A stretch of DNA of 7,585 nt from positions 1 to 7,585 of the forward strand of contig JAMDDG010000245.1 of assembly GCA_023488865.1 (NCBI GenBank). The letters run 5' to 3'. The notes below the pieces were generated by a model, which had not been told where the DNA came from, ran no database searches, and saw nothing but the letters and a program-made list of their open reading frames with translations. Numbering within the stretch: the first letter of the stretch is position 1; the number at the start of each line of letters is the position of its first letter. Below, one piece after another: positions 1 through 7,484 of this stretch. Origin of the DNA: Bacteroidota bacterium (GTDB lineage: Bacteria > Bacteroidota > Bacteroidia > Bacteroidales > Prolixibacteraceae). A program made the translations under genes and the position numbers.

Positions 1-2201
1 AAACGATCCACAACCTGAATGTAACCGGAGGAAATGATAAAACGACTTATTATGTTGGACTCGGTTACCAGTACCAGGATGGTTTTTTTAAATCCAGTGA
101 CTTGAACTATAGTAAATACAACATCCGTTCGAACATTTCCACGAAGATTACAGATCGTCTTACTTTCGATATGAACATAAATATGGTGATGGATGAACAA
201 GATCGTCCGTACGTAGATTCCTGGTGGATTATCCGCGGTTTTTGGAGACAAGGCCCTCAAATCCCTGCTTATGCCAACAACGATCCAACCAAACCTTACC
301 ATGGTTTGATCGAAGGTGACAATCCGATCTCTTTTATGAACAAAGATATCAGCGGATACAAAAAATACAACAATAAATGGATTCAGCCTGCAGCCAGCCT
401 GAAATATGAAATTCCCGGGGTGAAAGGTTTGTTTGTGAAAAGTTTGTTCAGCTACGACTATTATGTGTCAAGCGCGAACCTTTTCCAACAACAGTACAAC
501 CAGTACAGGTATGATGACGCTTCAGCTACCTTTTCAACATTTACCCGTCAATCACCAAGTACAGTAAGAAGGGAATCTTATTTCAGAACACAAATTTTGT
601 CCCAAACCTCTTTGAATTACGATGGCACGTTCAATAAGCACAAGGTGGGAGGTCTTCTTCTTTGGGAAGCACAAAAAAGAACCAGCGATAACTTTGCCGC
701 CCAAAGAAACCTGGTCCTTCCATTACCTTATCTTTTTGCAGGTGTTGCCGATGGACAACTGGCTACAATGGACTCCGGCTCAGGCGGCCTCTACCAGTAC
801 TCAAACCTTGCCCTGGCAGGAAGGTTCAACTACGCTTACGACAATAAATATTTGGCTGAAATTTTGTTCCGTTATGACGGATCATCCAAATTTGCCAACG
901 GTTATCAATGGGGCCTCTTCCCTGCTGTTTCCTTAGGATGGCGTGTGTCTGATGAGAACTTTTTCAAGAATTTCTCCCAGTTATCATTCATTAACCAACT
1001 GAAAATTCGTGCATCATACGGTAAAACCGGAGATGACGGAGCGTCAAGCTATCAATTTGTTTCAGGGTATAACTACCCAACCAGGACAGACAACAGAAAC
1101 TTCACCGGCGGTTACGTATATGACGGAAGTTTTAATGCAAGTGCGGATAACAAGGGTATTCCCAATCCATACATTACCTGGTATACGGCGAAGACATTTG
1201 ACCTCGGTACCGATATTGAAGCATGGCATGGCCTCCTGGGTGTTACAGCCGACTATTTTAGCAGAAACCGTCAAGGCCTTTTGGCAACAAGAAGCGGGGG
1301 TATACCTACAGTTGTTGGCGCTGGGCTTCCTCAGGAAAACTTGAACGGAGACCGTACCTATGGTTTTGATTTGGAACTTTCTCACAGAAACCATATAGGA
1401 GACTTTAACTACAACCTGAAAGGACTATTTTCTTTGGCTCGGGTTAAACGTCTGTACGTAGAGCGTGATGCAATCGGTAGTTCCTGGAGTAATTGGAAAA
1501 ATAACCAAAATAATCGACTGCAGGGTGTTCAAACAGGACTTCAGGGTGATGGCCAATTCCAATCTTGGAATGAGATCTGGTCATCTCCAACGTACGTTGG
1601 CCGTGGTACCATTATCGGTGACTACAAATACCAGGACTGGAACGGTGACGGAGAAATAAACGGTAACGATGTTCACCCTATTCGTTACAACCAATATCCC
1701 TGGATGAACTTCAGCATGATCCTGGACGCTTCTTACAAGGGATTCGATATAAACTTCCTTTTGCAAGGTTCTGCGATGAGTTCATTGACCTACGGGGAAC
1801 AGCTTCGCGAGCCAATGTGGGGTAGCGGCGACGCAGGTGCGATGGTTCAGTTTATGGACAGATGGCACCCGGCGGACCCTAAAGCAGATCCGTACGATCC
1901 GGCAACTAAATGGGTGAGTGGTCATTATGCCTATACGGGAACTTTACCCGATGGAGGCTCCACGTTTAACGTAGTCAATAGTGCTTATCTGCGTCTTAAG
2001 AGTATTGAACTCGGCTATACACTTCCTTCTCAACTGATTAAGAAATCCGGCCTTAAGAATTTGCGTGTCTATGTAAATACTTACAATTTGTTCACTATCA
2101 CAAAGGTTCAATACGTTGACCCTGAACACCCAAATGACACCTATGGTTATTTGTACCCATTGAACAAAAGTGTTTCTGTCGGATTAAATGTTAAATTCTA
2201 A
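1..2201 (+). CDS. SusC/RagA-type TonB-dependent outer-membrane receptor, C-terminal part (5' end outside window)
   Basis: The reading frame is open from base 3 to the stop at 2199-2201, giving 732 visible residues. An apparent TTG start at 102 is only an internal leucine: upstream codons in the same frame encode a typical SusC stretch (NVTGGNDKTTYYVGLGYQYQ), so the gene enters from the left. SusC proteins are usually about 1000-1100 residues, so roughly the first 300 (signal peptide, carboxypeptidase-regulatory-like domain, most of the plug) are missing. What remains is beta-barrel: many alternating aromatic strands, the C-terminal NLFTITKVQYVDPE motif typical of SusC, and a final phenylalanine (SVGLNVKF) as in outer-membrane proteins. 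A DxNxDGxIxxxD loop lies at 1635-1670. By family, the protein imports oligosaccharides through the outer membrane with TonB energy, capped by the SusD partner encoded 15 bases downstream. The substrate is unknown. Family call is secure. Confidence 0.96.
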   Translation, partial: TIHNLNVTGGNDKTTYYVGLGYQYQDGFFKSSDLNYSKYNIRSNISTKITDRLTFDMNINMVMDEQDRPYVDSWWIIRGFWRQGPQIPAYANNDPTKPYHGLIEGDNPISFMNKDISGYKKYNNKWIQPAASLKYEIPGVKGLFVKSLFSYDYYVSSANLFQQQYNQYRYDDASATFSTFTRQSPSTVRRESYFRTQILSQTSLNYDGTFNKHKVGGLLLWEAQKRTSDNFAAQRNLVLPLPYLFAGVADGQLATMDSGSGGLYQYSNLALAGRFNYAYDNKYLAEILFRYDGSSKFANGYQWGLFPAVSLGWRVSDENFFKNFSQLSFINQLKIRASYGKTGDDGASSYQFVSGYNYPTRTDNRNFTGGYVYDGSFNASADNKGIPNPYITWYTAKTFDLGTDIEAWHGLLGVTADYFSRNRQGLLATRSGGIPTVVGAGLPQENLNGDRTYGFDLELSHRNHIGDFNYNLKGLFSLARVKRLYVERDAIGSSWSNWKNNQNNRLQGVQTGLQGDGQFQSWNEIWSSPTYVGRGTIIGDYKYQDWNGDGEINGNDVHPIRYNQYPWMNFSMILDASYKGFDINFLLQGSAMSSLTYGEQLREPMWGSGDAGAMVQFMDRWHPADPKADPYDPATKWVSGHYAYTGTLPDGGSTFNVVNSAYLRLKSIELGYTLPSQLIKKSGLKNLRVYVNTYNLFTITKVQYVDPEHPNDTYGYLYPLNKSVSVGLNVKF

Positions 2202-2216
2202 ATAACATATCAAGCT

Positions 2217-4277
2217 ATGAAATTGAAATATTTTTTATTCACCATATTGTTGTTAAGTGGCGTATTTACTTCTTGCTCAAAATATTTGAATATACCACCT
2301 ATGAACGTTGTCCAGGACAAGGATCTCTTTTCGAATCCAATCGGAATGACGGTTTATATGTCACGGATGTACAGCCAGATGCCTTTCGAGGACTTTAAAT
2401 ATTCTCCCGCCCGTCAGTTCTTTGATGACTGGTTGGTCACACCGGGTTGTAATGACGGCGCTTCCTTGGGGCGTGACGCTGGAACTGCCATGACTTCAGA
2501 AGGTTGGGCCCGTAACGGCGCTTACTGGGGACGCGCATTCAGCTTGCTTCGCGATGCAAACCGCCTGCTCGAAACTTTGCCAAACTACAAATCAAACTTC
2601 AGTACAGCTGATTACAATCACTTTATCGGAGAAGGTTATTTTGCCCGTGCCATGGTTTTCTATGCTTTGGCAAAACGTTACGGAGGTATGCCTTTGATTA
2701 CATCCGTATTGAAATATCCTGATGTTCCGGCTGATCAACTTGAAGTTCCCCGTTCTACGGAAGAAGCAACCTGGAATCAGGTGTTGGCCGATTTTGATTC
2801 AGCTATTGCAAATCTTTCCACGGTAAGTCCAAAACGCGGGTATGCCAACAAATATGTGGCCTACAGTTTCAAATCTGAAGCAATGTTATTTGCGGGTTCT
2901 GTCGCTAAATACAACAAAATCACAGGATTTGGCGCTAAGACAGGTGTGCGCGTTATCGGTTTCGATCCGAATACAGCTGCGGCGGCTTCTAAAAAATACT
3001 TTACCGAAGCCTACAATGCTGCCCGTGAAGTGATGAAATCCGGAAAATATTCTTTGTACAAGAAAAAATGGTCACCGAATGACAAAGGAGCTCAATTCCA
3101 AAACATGGTGGATATGTTCTCTGATATCACAAGCCCTGAAAACATCTATATCAAAGAATACAAATATCCGGATTTGACACACGGTTATGACGCGTACAAC
3201 ATCCCTCGCCAACTGATGGGTGGTAACGGTTACTCTGCAGGTAATTGCCCTACGCTTGATTTCGTAGAGCTGTTTGATGGCTTCGCGAAAAATGCTGACG
3301 GTACGATCAAGGTATTTGATAACAACGGCAAATACTTATTATTCGACAAGGTGACAGATATTTTTGCCAACGCAGAACCACGACTTCGTGCTTATGTTAT
3401 CCTGCCGGGAGATGTATTTAAAGGTGAAGCGATTGAAATCAGAAGAGGTATTTACACGGGTGACGCAACAAATGGTATTAGTTCGCTGCGGACTGTCAAT
3501 GGAGGCTCTCCGGACTATACACTTTCTGGGCCTTCTAACTACAATCAGGTAGACGCATACAAAGGCTTAGGCGCTTTTGCAGGTAAAAAATCGCTCTTTT
3601 TGTCTCAAAACGGTACTACCCACGAAATTGTTACATTGCCTGACGGAACTAAAATGAATGGAGGGGGCAAAAGCGGTCCTTTCACGAGCGACAATACAGC
3701 TGCCATGACAGGATTTACAGTGCGCAAATGGCTAAACCCCAACATGCCACAATCTCTGGTACTTGAAGCTCGTTCAGAACAACCCTTCGTCTTGATGCGA
3801 TATGCTGAAGTTCTGCTGAATGCAGCCGAGGCTGCTGCCGAACTGACGCTTGCCGGTGTAGCAGCTCCTTCCGGTGATGACTTTCAACAAATTGCTTACA
3901 ATGCCATCAAAGACATCCGGGAAAGGGCCGGTGCCGATCCTTTGACTGGCGTCTCCAGTATTTCTGGACAGGATGGTCTCCAAATTATTCGCAAAGAGCG
4001 TAAAAAAGAACTTGCTTTTGAAAACAAAACCCTTTGGGATATCAGACGTTGGAGAACCCAACACTCAGATGTGCTGAATGGATATACACAAGCAGATGGA
4101 GCATACTACAAAGGACTGTATCCGTTTTATTCTTCAACTACAGGTAAATACTTCTTCGACGCTGGTTTGGATGAAGGGAGACGTCGTTTCCGTATGACAG
4201 AACAAGAATATTATTTCGCAATACCTGGAAATGAAGTTTCTAAGAGCAGCGTGATTGATCAGCAACCAGGTCGTTAA
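2217..4277 (+). CDS. SusD/RagB-family nutrient-binding outer-membrane lipoprotein
   Basis: This encodes 686 residues. The ATG lies 15 bases after the susC-like stop and begins a lipoprotein signal peptide: Lys2/Lys4, a hydrophobic core, and a lipobox ending FTSC with Cys20 as the lipidated residue. The mature start CSKYLNIPP is typical of SusD proteins. Family signatures include ARAMVFYALAKRYGG at residues 143-157 (TPR-like helical region), PRLRAYVILPGD from residue 388, and the C-terminal signature IRKERKKELAFE (591-602) followed by LWDIRRW (606-612). It ends DQQPGR, matching the usual NPGY-like tail. By family it sits on the cell surface as a lid over the SusC barrel and binds the glycan. 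It is longer than many SusD proteins (about 500-600), with roughly 105 residues between the PRLR and GFTVRKW motifs. No run of acidic residues follows Cys20, unlike the classic Bacteroidota surface-export signal. Co-transcription with both neighbours is likely. Confidence 0.96.
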   Translation: MKLKYFLFTILLLSGVFTSCSKYLNIPPMNVVQDKDLFSNPIGMTVYMSRMYSQMPFEDFKYSPARQFFDDWLVTPGCNDGASLGRDAGTAMTSEGWARNGAYWGRAFSLLRDANRLLETLPNYKSNFSTADYNHFIGEGYFARAMVFYALAKRYGGMPLITSVLKYPDVPADQLEVPRSTEEATWNQVLADFDSAIANLSTVSPKRGYANKYVAYSFKSEAMLFAGSVAKYNKITGFGAKTGVRVIGFDPNTAAAASKKYFTEAYNAAREVMKSGKYSLYKKKWSPNDKGAQFQNMVDMFSDITSPENIYIKEYKYPDLTHGYDAYNIPRQLMGGNGYSAGNCPTLDFVELFDGFAKNADGTIKVFDNNGKYLLFDKVTDIFANAEPRLRAYVILPGDVFKGEAIEIRRGIYTGDATNGISSLRTVNGGSPDYTLSGPSNYNQVDAYKGLGAFAGKKSLFLSQNGTTHEIVTLPDGTKMNGGGKSGPFTSDNTAAMTGFTVRKWLNPNMPQSLVLEARSEQPFVLMRYAEVLLNAAEAAAELTLAGVAAPSGDDFQQIAYNAIKDIRERAGADPLTGVSSISGQDGLQIIRKERKKELAFENKTLWDIRRWRTQHSDVLNGYTQADGAYYKGLYPFYSSTTGKYFFDAGLDEGRRRFRMTEQEYYFAIPGNEVSKSSVIDQQPGR

Positions 4278-4294
4278 TTTTAAATTTTAAAAAG

Positions 4295-5101
4295 ATGAAA
4301 AAAATATTTTATAGTGTCTTATTTTGTTTAGCCACTGCTTCTTTCAACTCTTGTACGATCGACAACTTTGCTGAGCCACAGGAAACATTGAAGGGAAGGG
4401 TGGTGGATGCTGCCACGGGAGATCTCGTTTTGACAGACCAAGGCAGCGAAGGTACCCGTATCAGACTACGCGAGCTAAGCTGGAAAGAGACCAAAGTGCC
4501 TGATAACTTCGATTTCTTTTGCATGAAAGAAGGTATCTTCCAAAATACCAAAATATTTAGTGGTCACTACAATGTGCGAATTGACGGTGCGTTTATTCCT
4601 TTGGTAAGATTGGGGATTACAGGTGACACCATCGCTGATGAAACTAAATACATCGACATCAAAGGGATTACCCAGGTTGAGTTCAAAGTTCAGCCTTTTC
4701 TGAAATTAGAATGGATTGGCCAACCAACCGTCAACAACGGCCAGATCACTGCTACGGTTAAGGTTACCAGGGCCGTTAGTCCCGCCGATTTCAAAGCAAA
4801 AATTGAGCCTATGGGCAACTACAATGATAATTTTCTGAATGTAACAGATGTTCGCTTATTCGTTAGTCAGGTACCTTTTGTCGGTTACCGCGAATGGGAT
4901 AACAGGTACTCAACGGAATTGGATTTTAGTGGTAATTCATTTGAAGCTCAGTTAGGACAACCTTTAACGATTACAACCAAAGGAGTGATACCTGCCGGCA
5001 GAACAGTCTTTATTCGTGCTGCAGCCAGGATAAACTATGCAACAGAGAATATCAAACGCCACAATTACAATGAGGCAATAAGGGTTGATATTCCCAAATA
5101 A
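4295..5101 (+). CDS. DUF3823-type surface lipoprotein, third gene of the SusCD operon
   Basis: This encodes 268 residues, starting at an ATG 17 bases after the SusD stop and preceded by an A-rich stretch (AAAAAG). The signal peptide begins MKKIFYSVLFC and ends in a lipobox FNSC, making Cys20 the lipidation site; an aspartate follows at +3 (CTID). The N-terminal part (about 30-125) resembles DUF3823: TLKGRVVDAATGD just after the anchor, then a core with KEGIFQNTKIFSGHYNV (from residue 78), the strand-turn pattern of a transthyretin/carboxypeptidase-regulatory-like beta-sandwich. The remaining half (about 130-268) is also beta-rich and fits the second domain usually present in these proteins. 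DUF3823 proteins commonly sit directly after susC/susD. A role as an accessory surface glycan-binding protein in the SusE/SusF position is inferred, not shown. I recognised the family from motif memory, without a profile search. Confidence 0.85.
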   Translation: MKKIFYSVLFCLATASFNSCTIDNFAEPQETLKGRVVDAATGDLVLTDQGSEGTRIRLRELSWKETKVPDNFDFFCMKEGIFQNTKIFSGHYNVRIDGAFIPLVRLGITGDTIADETKYIDIKGITQVEFKVQPFLKLEWIGQPTVNNGQITATVKVTRAVSPADFKAKIEPMGNYNDNFLNVTDVRLFVSQVPFVGYREWDNRYSTELDFSGNSFEAQLGQPLTITTKGVIPAGRTVFIRAAARINYATENIKRHNYNEAIRVDIPK

Positions 5102-5123
5102 TTTTTGATACCTGTCTCTTGAT

Positions 5124-5165
5124 TAGAAGTCATCTCGCCTGTATGTGGGGTGACTTCTATATTTT
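5124..5165 (+). terminator. Rho-independent terminator-like hairpin after the SusCD-DUF3823 operon
   Basis: A long inverted repeat starts 22 bases after the DUF3823 stop. Bases 5124-5138 pair with 5145-5159: the outer nine pairs (TAGAAGTCA with TGACTTCTA) are perfect Watson-Crick, and the inner six alternate C-G pairs with G-T wobbles. The loop is six bases (CTGTAT). The 3' arm runs into TATATTTT, a T-rich tail. Together these are the parts of an intrinsic terminator for the upstream operon. The wobbles sit on the + strand RNA; the complementary strand would have A-C mismatches there, so the structure favours the transcript of this strand. Strength and function are inferred. Confidence 0.75.
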
Positions 5166-5222
5166 AAGTAAGTTAATAAATGATGAACTTCTCATGATTA
5201 AAGGCTCATCACATATAATTTT

Positions 5223-5230
5223 TATCTTTA
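5223..5230 (+). promoter_or_regulatory. possible Bacteroidota -7 promoter element (TATCTTTA)
   Basis: TATCTTTA matches the Bacteroidota -7 consensus TAnnTTTG except for the last base. It lies after the putative terminator and 47 bases upstream of the preferred start at 5278, so a transcript would begin near 5236-5238. I see no convincing TTTG-type -33 element at the expected distance, which makes this weak. A sigma70-like TATAAT at 5214-5219 overlaps the same AT-rich stretch and is an equally weak alternative. Confidence 0.25.
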
Positions 5231-5238
5231 AAGGCTAC

Positions 5239-5256
5239 ATCCCGCGAATGCGGGAT
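5239..5256 (+). repeat. short perfect inverted repeat (7-bp GC-rich stem, 4-base loop) in the leader of the hydrolase-like gene
   Basis: ATCCCGC (5239-5245) and GCGGGAT (5250-5256) are perfect reverse complements separated by GAAT. The stem stands out as GC-rich within AT-rich leader DNA and is followed by seven A residues, not T, so it is not a forward terminator. It ends 21 bases before the preferred ATG at 5278. It could be a 5'-UTR stem-loop, a dyad operator, or a copy of a small dispersed palindrome; the window has only one copy, so these cannot be separated. Confidence 0.6.
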
Positions 5257-5277
5257 AAAAAAACAAATGATAAACGA

Positions 5278-7467
5278 ATGAAATTTAAAAATTTTGCTTT
5301 TCTGTTTTTGGGATCTTTATTTGTTGTATTTCGTGCAACCGGTAGCGTAAAAGAGGACGCTCAGAAAAGAGAAAAAACCACCTTCCAAACTTCCGGACAA
5401 TGGAAGCCTACCACCGATGTGCGGTCCGATGTGGCCATCGTCTATGGCACATCCGACCGGCCGGGAATGACCTTTGAACAGCGCGTTCAATCGTGGCGCG
5501 ACCGGGGATACACGGTGCATTTTATGACCGGTATTGCCTGGGGTGGATATCAGGACTACTTCACCGGCAAATGGGATGGAATCAACCACCTGGGCGAAGG
5601 ACAGGTAACTGCAAAGGGAGATACAATCTGGCACGGGAAGCTAACCCCTTACCTTGTGCCTACTGCATCGTTTATCAAATACATGAACGAGAAACATATC
5701 AAACGGGTAATCGATGCCGGGATCGATGCTATTTACCTCGAAGAACCTGAATTCTGGGCCCGCTCAGGCTATAGCTCGGCATTTAAAGAGGAGTGGCAAA
5801 AGTATTACGGGTTCCCGTGGCGTGCACCTCACGAATCGCCAGAGAATACCTACCTGTCCAATAAATTAAAATACCATTTATATTACAATGCGCTCAACCA
5901 GGTATTCACTTTCGCAAAAGCGTATGGCAAGAGCAAAGGGATGAATGTACGTTGTTATGTTCCTACCCACTCTTTGGTCAATTACTCTTCCTGGAAAATT
6001 GTAAGTCCCGAAGCAAGCCTGGCTTCCCTGCCTTGCGTTGATGGATATATTGCCCAAGTATGGACCGGGACTTCACGCGAACCCACCTATTATGACGGCA
6101 TTAAAAAAGAACGCGTATTCGAAAATGCTTTTCTCGAATACGGTTCGATGGAATCCATGACAGCCCCTACCGGACGCAAAATGTTCTTCCTGACCGATCC
6201 GATTGAAGACTGGCCACGCGATTGGGGCGACTACAAAAAAAACTACCAGGCCACTTTCACCGCCGAGATACTCTATCCAATGGTCAGCAACTACGAGGTG
6301 ATGCCCTGGCCAGACCGTATTTATGAAGGACTATACAAGAAACCCAACAGCGACGAAAAGGAAAGAATTCCCCGGTACTATTCCACCCAGATGCAGGTGA
6401 TGGTGAATTCACTCAACCAGATCCCGCAATCAGACAACCGGGTAAATGGTTCGTCAGGGATAGGTGTGGTGATGGCCAATTCACTGATGTTTCAACGATT
6501 TCCCACTCATGGCGGGTACGAAGATCCGCAGCTTTCCAACTTCTACGGACAGACTTTGCCGTTGTTGAAAAGAGGGATTCCGGTGAGCATTGTCCACCTC
6601 GAAAACGTTTCGTACCCAAATACTTTGAAAGACATTAAGGTACTCATCCTCTCTTACTCTAACATGAAACCCATGAGTGCCGATGCGCACCAGTACATTG
6701 CAAACTGGGTGAAAAGTGGCGGCGTTTTGGTCTATTGCGGCCGCGATAACGACCTTTTCCAAACCGTTCAGGAATGGTGGAACAAGGGAAATTTCCACTA
6801 CAAAGCCCCTTCGGAACATTTGTTTGAATTGATGGGCCTCGAAAAATCGGCCAAAGAGGGTCAGTACCCCTGCGGCAAAGGAACCGTATCAATTGTACGC
6901 CAGGATCCCAAGGAATTCGTTCTCCAGGCCAATGGGGACAAGCATTTTGTGGATGTTGTCAAACACCTGTACGAACAAAAAGCAAAGACCGGATCCCTGG
7001 TATTCAAAAATTATTTCCGGTTAACCCGCGGAGCGTACGAAATTATTTCGGTGATGGACGAAAGTGTCAGTTCGGAACCCTATACCCTCAAAGGAAAACT
7101 AATCGACCTGTTCGATCCGACCCTTCCGGTTTTGAGCCAGAAAAAGGTAAATCCCGGAGAACAGGCTTACCTCTACAATATTGACCGGGCAGCCAATCCC
7201 CAAACCCCTCAAGTACTTGCTTCGGCATCAAGGATTTATAACGAGAAGATCAGCAAAGGAGGATACTCGTTTATAGCAAAAAGTCCAATCAATACGACCA
7301 ATGTGATGCGGGTACTACTTCCTGTTGCCCCTAAAAAAACCACTATTGCCGATGCAAGCGGAAAAAATTTGAGCGATTTTCAGTATGTTTGGGATGCTGT
7401 AAGTAAAACCTGTTTCCTTAGTTTTGAAAACAATCCGGATGGAATTACAGTGACCTTTCAATGGTAA
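5278..7467 (+). CDS. exported glycoside-hydrolase-like protein, family not recognised (barrel-like domain, GATase-like domain, C-terminal beta-sandwiches)
   Basis: This encodes 729 residues from the ATG at 5278. The frame is open back to a TTG at 5119, but that stretch contains the terminator hairpin and no plausible protein. The 5278 start gives a good signal peptide (MKFKN, then a hydrophobic run to about residue 18, likely cleavage ATG|S at 22/23), with no lipobox, so a periplasmic or secreted location is likely. Residues about 50-350 look like a (beta/alpha)8 barrel: VAIVYG (52-57), AIYLEEPEFWA (152-162), VRCYVPTHS (224-232), GYIAQVWTG (256-264), MFFLTDPIEDW (302-312), YEVMPWPDRIY (339-349). 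Residues about 394-515 resemble the GATase-like domain of GH42-type enzymes (KVLILSYSNMKPMS, WVKSGGVLVYCGRD). Residues about 585-729 look like beta-sandwich. Glu156 or Glu158 is a plausible acid/base by analogy with clan GH-A strand 4; the nucleophile is uncertain. Fold and hydrolase role are inferred; the substrate is unknown. The next gene starts 17 bases later. Confidence 0.8.
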   Translation: MKFKNFAFLFLGSLFVVFRATGSVKEDAQKREKTTFQTSGQWKPTTDVRSDVAIVYGTSDRPGMTFEQRVQSWRDRGYTVHFMTGIAWGGYQDYFTGKWDGINHLGEGQVTAKGDTIWHGKLTPYLVPTASFIKYMNEKHIKRVIDAGIDAIYLEEPEFWARSGYSSAFKEEWQKYYGFPWRAPHESPENTYLSNKLKYHLYYNALNQVFTFAKAYGKSKGMNVRCYVPTHSLVNYSSWKIVSPEASLASLPCVDGYIAQVWTGTSREPTYYDGIKKERVFENAFLEYGSMESMTAPTGRKMFFLTDPIEDWPRDWGDYKKNYQATFTAEILYPMVSNYEVMPWPDRIYEGLYKKPNSDEKERIPRYYSTQMQVMVNSLNQIPQSDNRVNGSSGIGVVMANSLMFQRFPTHGGYEDPQLSNFYGQTLPLLKRGIPVSIVHLENVSYPNTLKDIKVLILSYSNMKPMSADAHQYIANWVKSGGVLVYCGRDNDLFQTVQEWWNKGNFHYKAPSEHLFELMGLEKSAKEGQYPCGKGTVSIVRQDPKEFVLQANGDKHFVDVVKHLYEQKAKTGSLVFKNYFRLTRGAYEIISVMDESVSSEPYTLKGKLIDLFDPTLPVLSQKKVNPGEQAYLYNIDRAANPQTPQVLASASRIYNEKISKGGYSFIAKSPINTTNVMRVLLPVAPKKTTIADASGKNLSDFQYVWDAVSKTCFLSFENNPDGITVTFQW

Positions 7468-7484
7468 ATTTAAACCCTGTATCG

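Noticed and set aside
102..2201. SusC-like gene starting at the TTG at 102
   Set aside because: The frame is open to the window edge and the upstream codons encode conserved SusC sequence, so this TTG is an internal leucine and the gene is truncated by the window.
4278..4294. AT-rich near-palindrome (TTTTAAATTTTAAAA) between the SusD and DUF3823 genes as a terminator
   Set aside because: It has no GC-rich stem, and the 17-base gap is better read as an A-rich ribosome-binding region inside one operon.
5119..5277. N-terminal extension of the hydrolase-like gene from a TTG codon, adding 53 residues
   Set aside because: It would begin within the terminator-hairpin region, includes both hairpins, and buries a clean signal peptide that starts at ATG 5278. 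In-frame ATG 5248 (ten extra residues) remains a minor alternative.
5267..5281. Four-codon upstream ORF (ATG ATA AAC GAA TGA) whose stop overlaps ATG 5278
   Set aside because: The overlap suggests translational coupling, but a reading frame this short arises easily by chance in AT-rich DNA and has no ribosome-binding site or other support.
6481..6819. 112-codon antisense ORF within the hydrolase-like gene
   Set aside because: It lies wholly inside a well-supported coding region, has no recognisable domain, signal peptide or start context, and is best explained as a shadow of the sense codons. The same applies to other antisense ORFs at 1062-1394, 3774-4064, 4309-4551 and 5317-5634.
7467..7484. 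Imperfect dyad around AAATTTAAACC between the last two genes
   Set aside because: The arms do not pair cleanly and contain almost no GC; it is consistent with random AT-rich spacer sequence.
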